A stretch of DNA of 64,000 bases from Acidithiobacillus sp. HP-2 (lineage in GTDB: Bacteria; Pseudomonadota; Gammaproteobacteria; Acidithiobacillales; Acidithiobacillaceae). How positions within the stretch are numbered: position 1 is the stretch's first letter; each line of letters starts with the position of its first letter. Location of the stretch: NCBI RefSeq assembly GCF_015100155.1, contig NZ_JACKZA010000010.1, positions 76,178-140,177 of the forward strand, written 5' to 3'. Made by a program: the position numbers and the translations under genes. The notes under the pieces were generated by a model, which saw only the letters and a program-made list of their open reading frames with translations, was not told the origin of the DNA and did not search any database. Of this stretch, positions 62,645 through 64,000 are shown one piece after another.

Positions 62645-63573
62645 TCAGAAATTATAAGGGATAGTGGCCGTAAGCTGAAAACTCGGCGCACTGCTTGTCA
62701 TTCCCGCACCAAGATTCATAATCACTGAAGATTTCGAGTTAAAGGCATAAGTCATTCCAACATTGGCAATGGCAACATTAGCTCCACTTCCAACCAGTGT
62801 CGTCCATGGGCCACCTGGAGTCCTGATTTGCGTGTCAGACTGAATACGGTCGGCAAAAGAAGTACTCAGACTCAGTCGATCATTCAAGGCAAAAGCCACT
62901 CCCAAACTGTATTGAAATGCATTTCCCAATGCGACTTCCCCGGGCTGAATCTGATCCATTGCCGTACTGATATCAGGAAAATTTTTATTGAAATTATAAT
63001 AATAACTGACACTTCCAAAAAAAATCGCCGGATCCGAGGTGGCCACAAAAGAGAGCCCCGGGTTCAAGGTCCAAACGCCATTACCAGTGGGTAAATTAGT
63101 AGGGACGATGAGATTAGAGTTGCCGGCGTCAGGTTGGTAGACCTTTATTCCATAGGGATTTATGCCAGTAGGTGCAGTAAGCAGAAGACTGGCTGTCAAA
63201 CTGGGCCAGTTTTTACTTTCATTAAAAATCTGGTAATAACCACCAAAACTGATATCCCCAAGACGGGGACCACCCGAGGAAACCGTCGCTTGGCTGTAGC
63301 TTTTAGACGCATCCTGTGCACCGCCAATCTGGTAAACACTCTGACGATAGACAATCGGCACGTTCAGCACCAACTGCAAACGATTGGAGACAGGATAGTA
63401 GGCTGATTCAGTGAACGTATAAATATTTGAATTGACTTTTGAAATATTTATATTTCCTAGAAAAATAGCGCCCAGGGCAAGAAAACCATTGAGATTCAAC
63501 GTGTTTTGATCTGAGTAGGCATAGGAAACGCTGGATTGCAGCGTTAATTGCGGATAAAAGAAATCTGAATTTT
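62645..63573 (-). pseudogene. fapF: FapF-like outer-membrane beta-barrel, 5' end cut by IS insertion
   Basis: About 308 residues of a barrel protein with alternating polar/hydrophobic strands and C-terminal phenylalanine (LTATIPYNF), as needed for outer-membrane insertion. It resembles MetA-pathway/FapF-type porins. The frame joins the IS end directly: the first five codons of the open frame (MTRNQ) come from the insertion sequence, and there is no signal peptide. Thus the N-terminal signal and any coiled-coil domain lie, if present at all, beyond the IS. FapF is the outer-membrane pore that secretes the fibre, so this break could disable secretion. Whether a spared copy exists elsewhere is unknown. 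Confidence 0.7.
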
Positions 63574-64000
63574 GGTTCCTCGTCATTTCAAGTGGGTAGC
63601 CTGAGATCCAGCTTGCCCAGGATCAGGTAGGCCATGTTGATAAAGTTCTTGTGCGTGCGGTAACCCCGAGCCTTGGCCTTGGCGGATTGAATGAGGCTGT
63701 TGAAACCTTCCAGAATTCCATTGGTGATCTGGCTCTCGAACCATCGGAGCACGCCATCCCAGTGATTCATGATGGTGTAGGCGACCCTGACGATAGGCGG
63801 CAGATCGCTGGTTCTGGCGTTTTCCAACCAGGCTTTCAAGAGGGTAGCCCCCTGGTGGCGATTCTTGATCGTGAAGATGTCCTGAAAGGTCAGGCGGAAC
63901 TGGTAGGCCTGCGCCGTCTTGAGGTTCTGGTCTTTGAGCAATTCCTGCAGCTTTTCTTTCTGCTTCATTTTGAGGTTGCAATCGTTCTTGAGCCAAAGCC
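63574..64000 (-). mobile_element. ISL3-family insertion sequence, one end in window
   Basis: The terminus begins at 63574 with GGTTCCTCGTCATTTCAAGT, in keeping with the GG(C/T)TC-type ends of the ISL3 family, and the transposase stop lies within it. The other end and the target duplication lie outside the window, so the AT-rich flank (AAATCTGAATTTT) cannot be verified as a duplicated target. Confidence 0.85.
63588..64000 (-). CDS. ISL3-family transposase, N-terminal part outside window
   Basis: About 137 C-terminal residues of a DDE transposase of the ISL3 family. The frame is open to the window edge (LWLKNDCNLKMKQKEKL continues past 63968). Family features are WFESQITNGILEGFNSLIQS with the conserved Glu, and the basic KAKARGYRTHKNFINMAYL. 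It ends LDLRLPT at 63588, within the IS terminal repeat. The catalytic Asp residues are beyond the edge. Confidence 0.9.
   Translation of the reverse strand, partial: LWLKNDCNLKMKQKEKLQELLKDQNLKTAQAYQFRLTFQDIFTIKNRHQGATLLKAWLENARTSDLPPIVRVAYTIMNHWDGVLRWFESQITNGILEGFNSLIQSAKAKARGYRTHKNFINMAYLILGKLDLRLPT

Overview
The window looks like chromosome of an autotrophic, Gram-negative proteobacterium, most likely an Acidithiobacillus species or close relative. This is an inference from a complete form IA RuBisCO / alpha-carboxysome cluster with a DAB-type inorganic carbon transporter, from the identity of the flanking housekeeping genes and from moderate GC content. No rRNA or tRNA gene was recognised.

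Layout. 1-9.9 kb: an AI-2E/PerM-type membrane protein (start outside the window), protoporphyrinogen oxidase, then on the minus strand an L,D-transpeptidase, recG, a DUF1858 protein, ridA, spoT, rpoZ, gmk and yicC. 9.9-12.6 kb: a structured intergenic repeat, an unknown 124-aa gene, a TlpA-like thioredoxin, and a plus-strand pair csoS1D-Nudix. 12.6-31.1 kb: a minus-strand carbon-fixation superoperon reading cbbL-cbbS-csoS2-csoS3-csoS4A-csoS4B-csoS1-csoS1-csoS1-ferritin-like-acRAF-mcdA-mcdB-cbbO-dabB-membrane protein-dabA-cpII-cbbQ, with cbbR divergent at 31.2 kb. RuBisCO, scaffold, carbonic anhydrase, shell, positioning system, RuBisCO activase, bicarbonate accumulation and a PII-like sensor are therefore on one transcription unit or a few coupled ones. 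32.1-43.6 kb: murJ, DUF2203, ribF, ileS, lspA, a second copy of the structured repeat, a sigma-54-type promoter before a small basic protein, an SDR, a redoxin, an SbmA/BacA-type ABC exporter, a Tat-exported DsrE-like protein and a nitrilase-family amidase. 43.6-53.4 kb: yhdP, glnE, ilvE, a small zinc-finger protein and dsbD. 53.5-53.8 kb: two tandem small-RNA-like units, each ending in a terminator. 53.8-58.0 kb: an alpha/beta hydrolase, a secreted Sel1/LprI-like protein and groESL under a CIRCE operator.

58.2-63.6 kb is the most unusual part. It is a five-gene plus-strand cluster behind a sigma-54-like promoter: two small exported proteins, a 577-aa exported protein with eight GN(I/V)G..N...G...NQQ.N repeats, an exported C39-type cysteine peptidase and a further exported protein. 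A convergent outer-membrane beta-barrel gene follows. This architecture matches the functional-amyloid (Fap) secretion system of Pseudomonas, in a rearranged order. The barrel gene is cut at its 5' end by an ISL3-family insertion sequence that runs off the window.

All names rest on reading motifs and gene context; no database search was possible.
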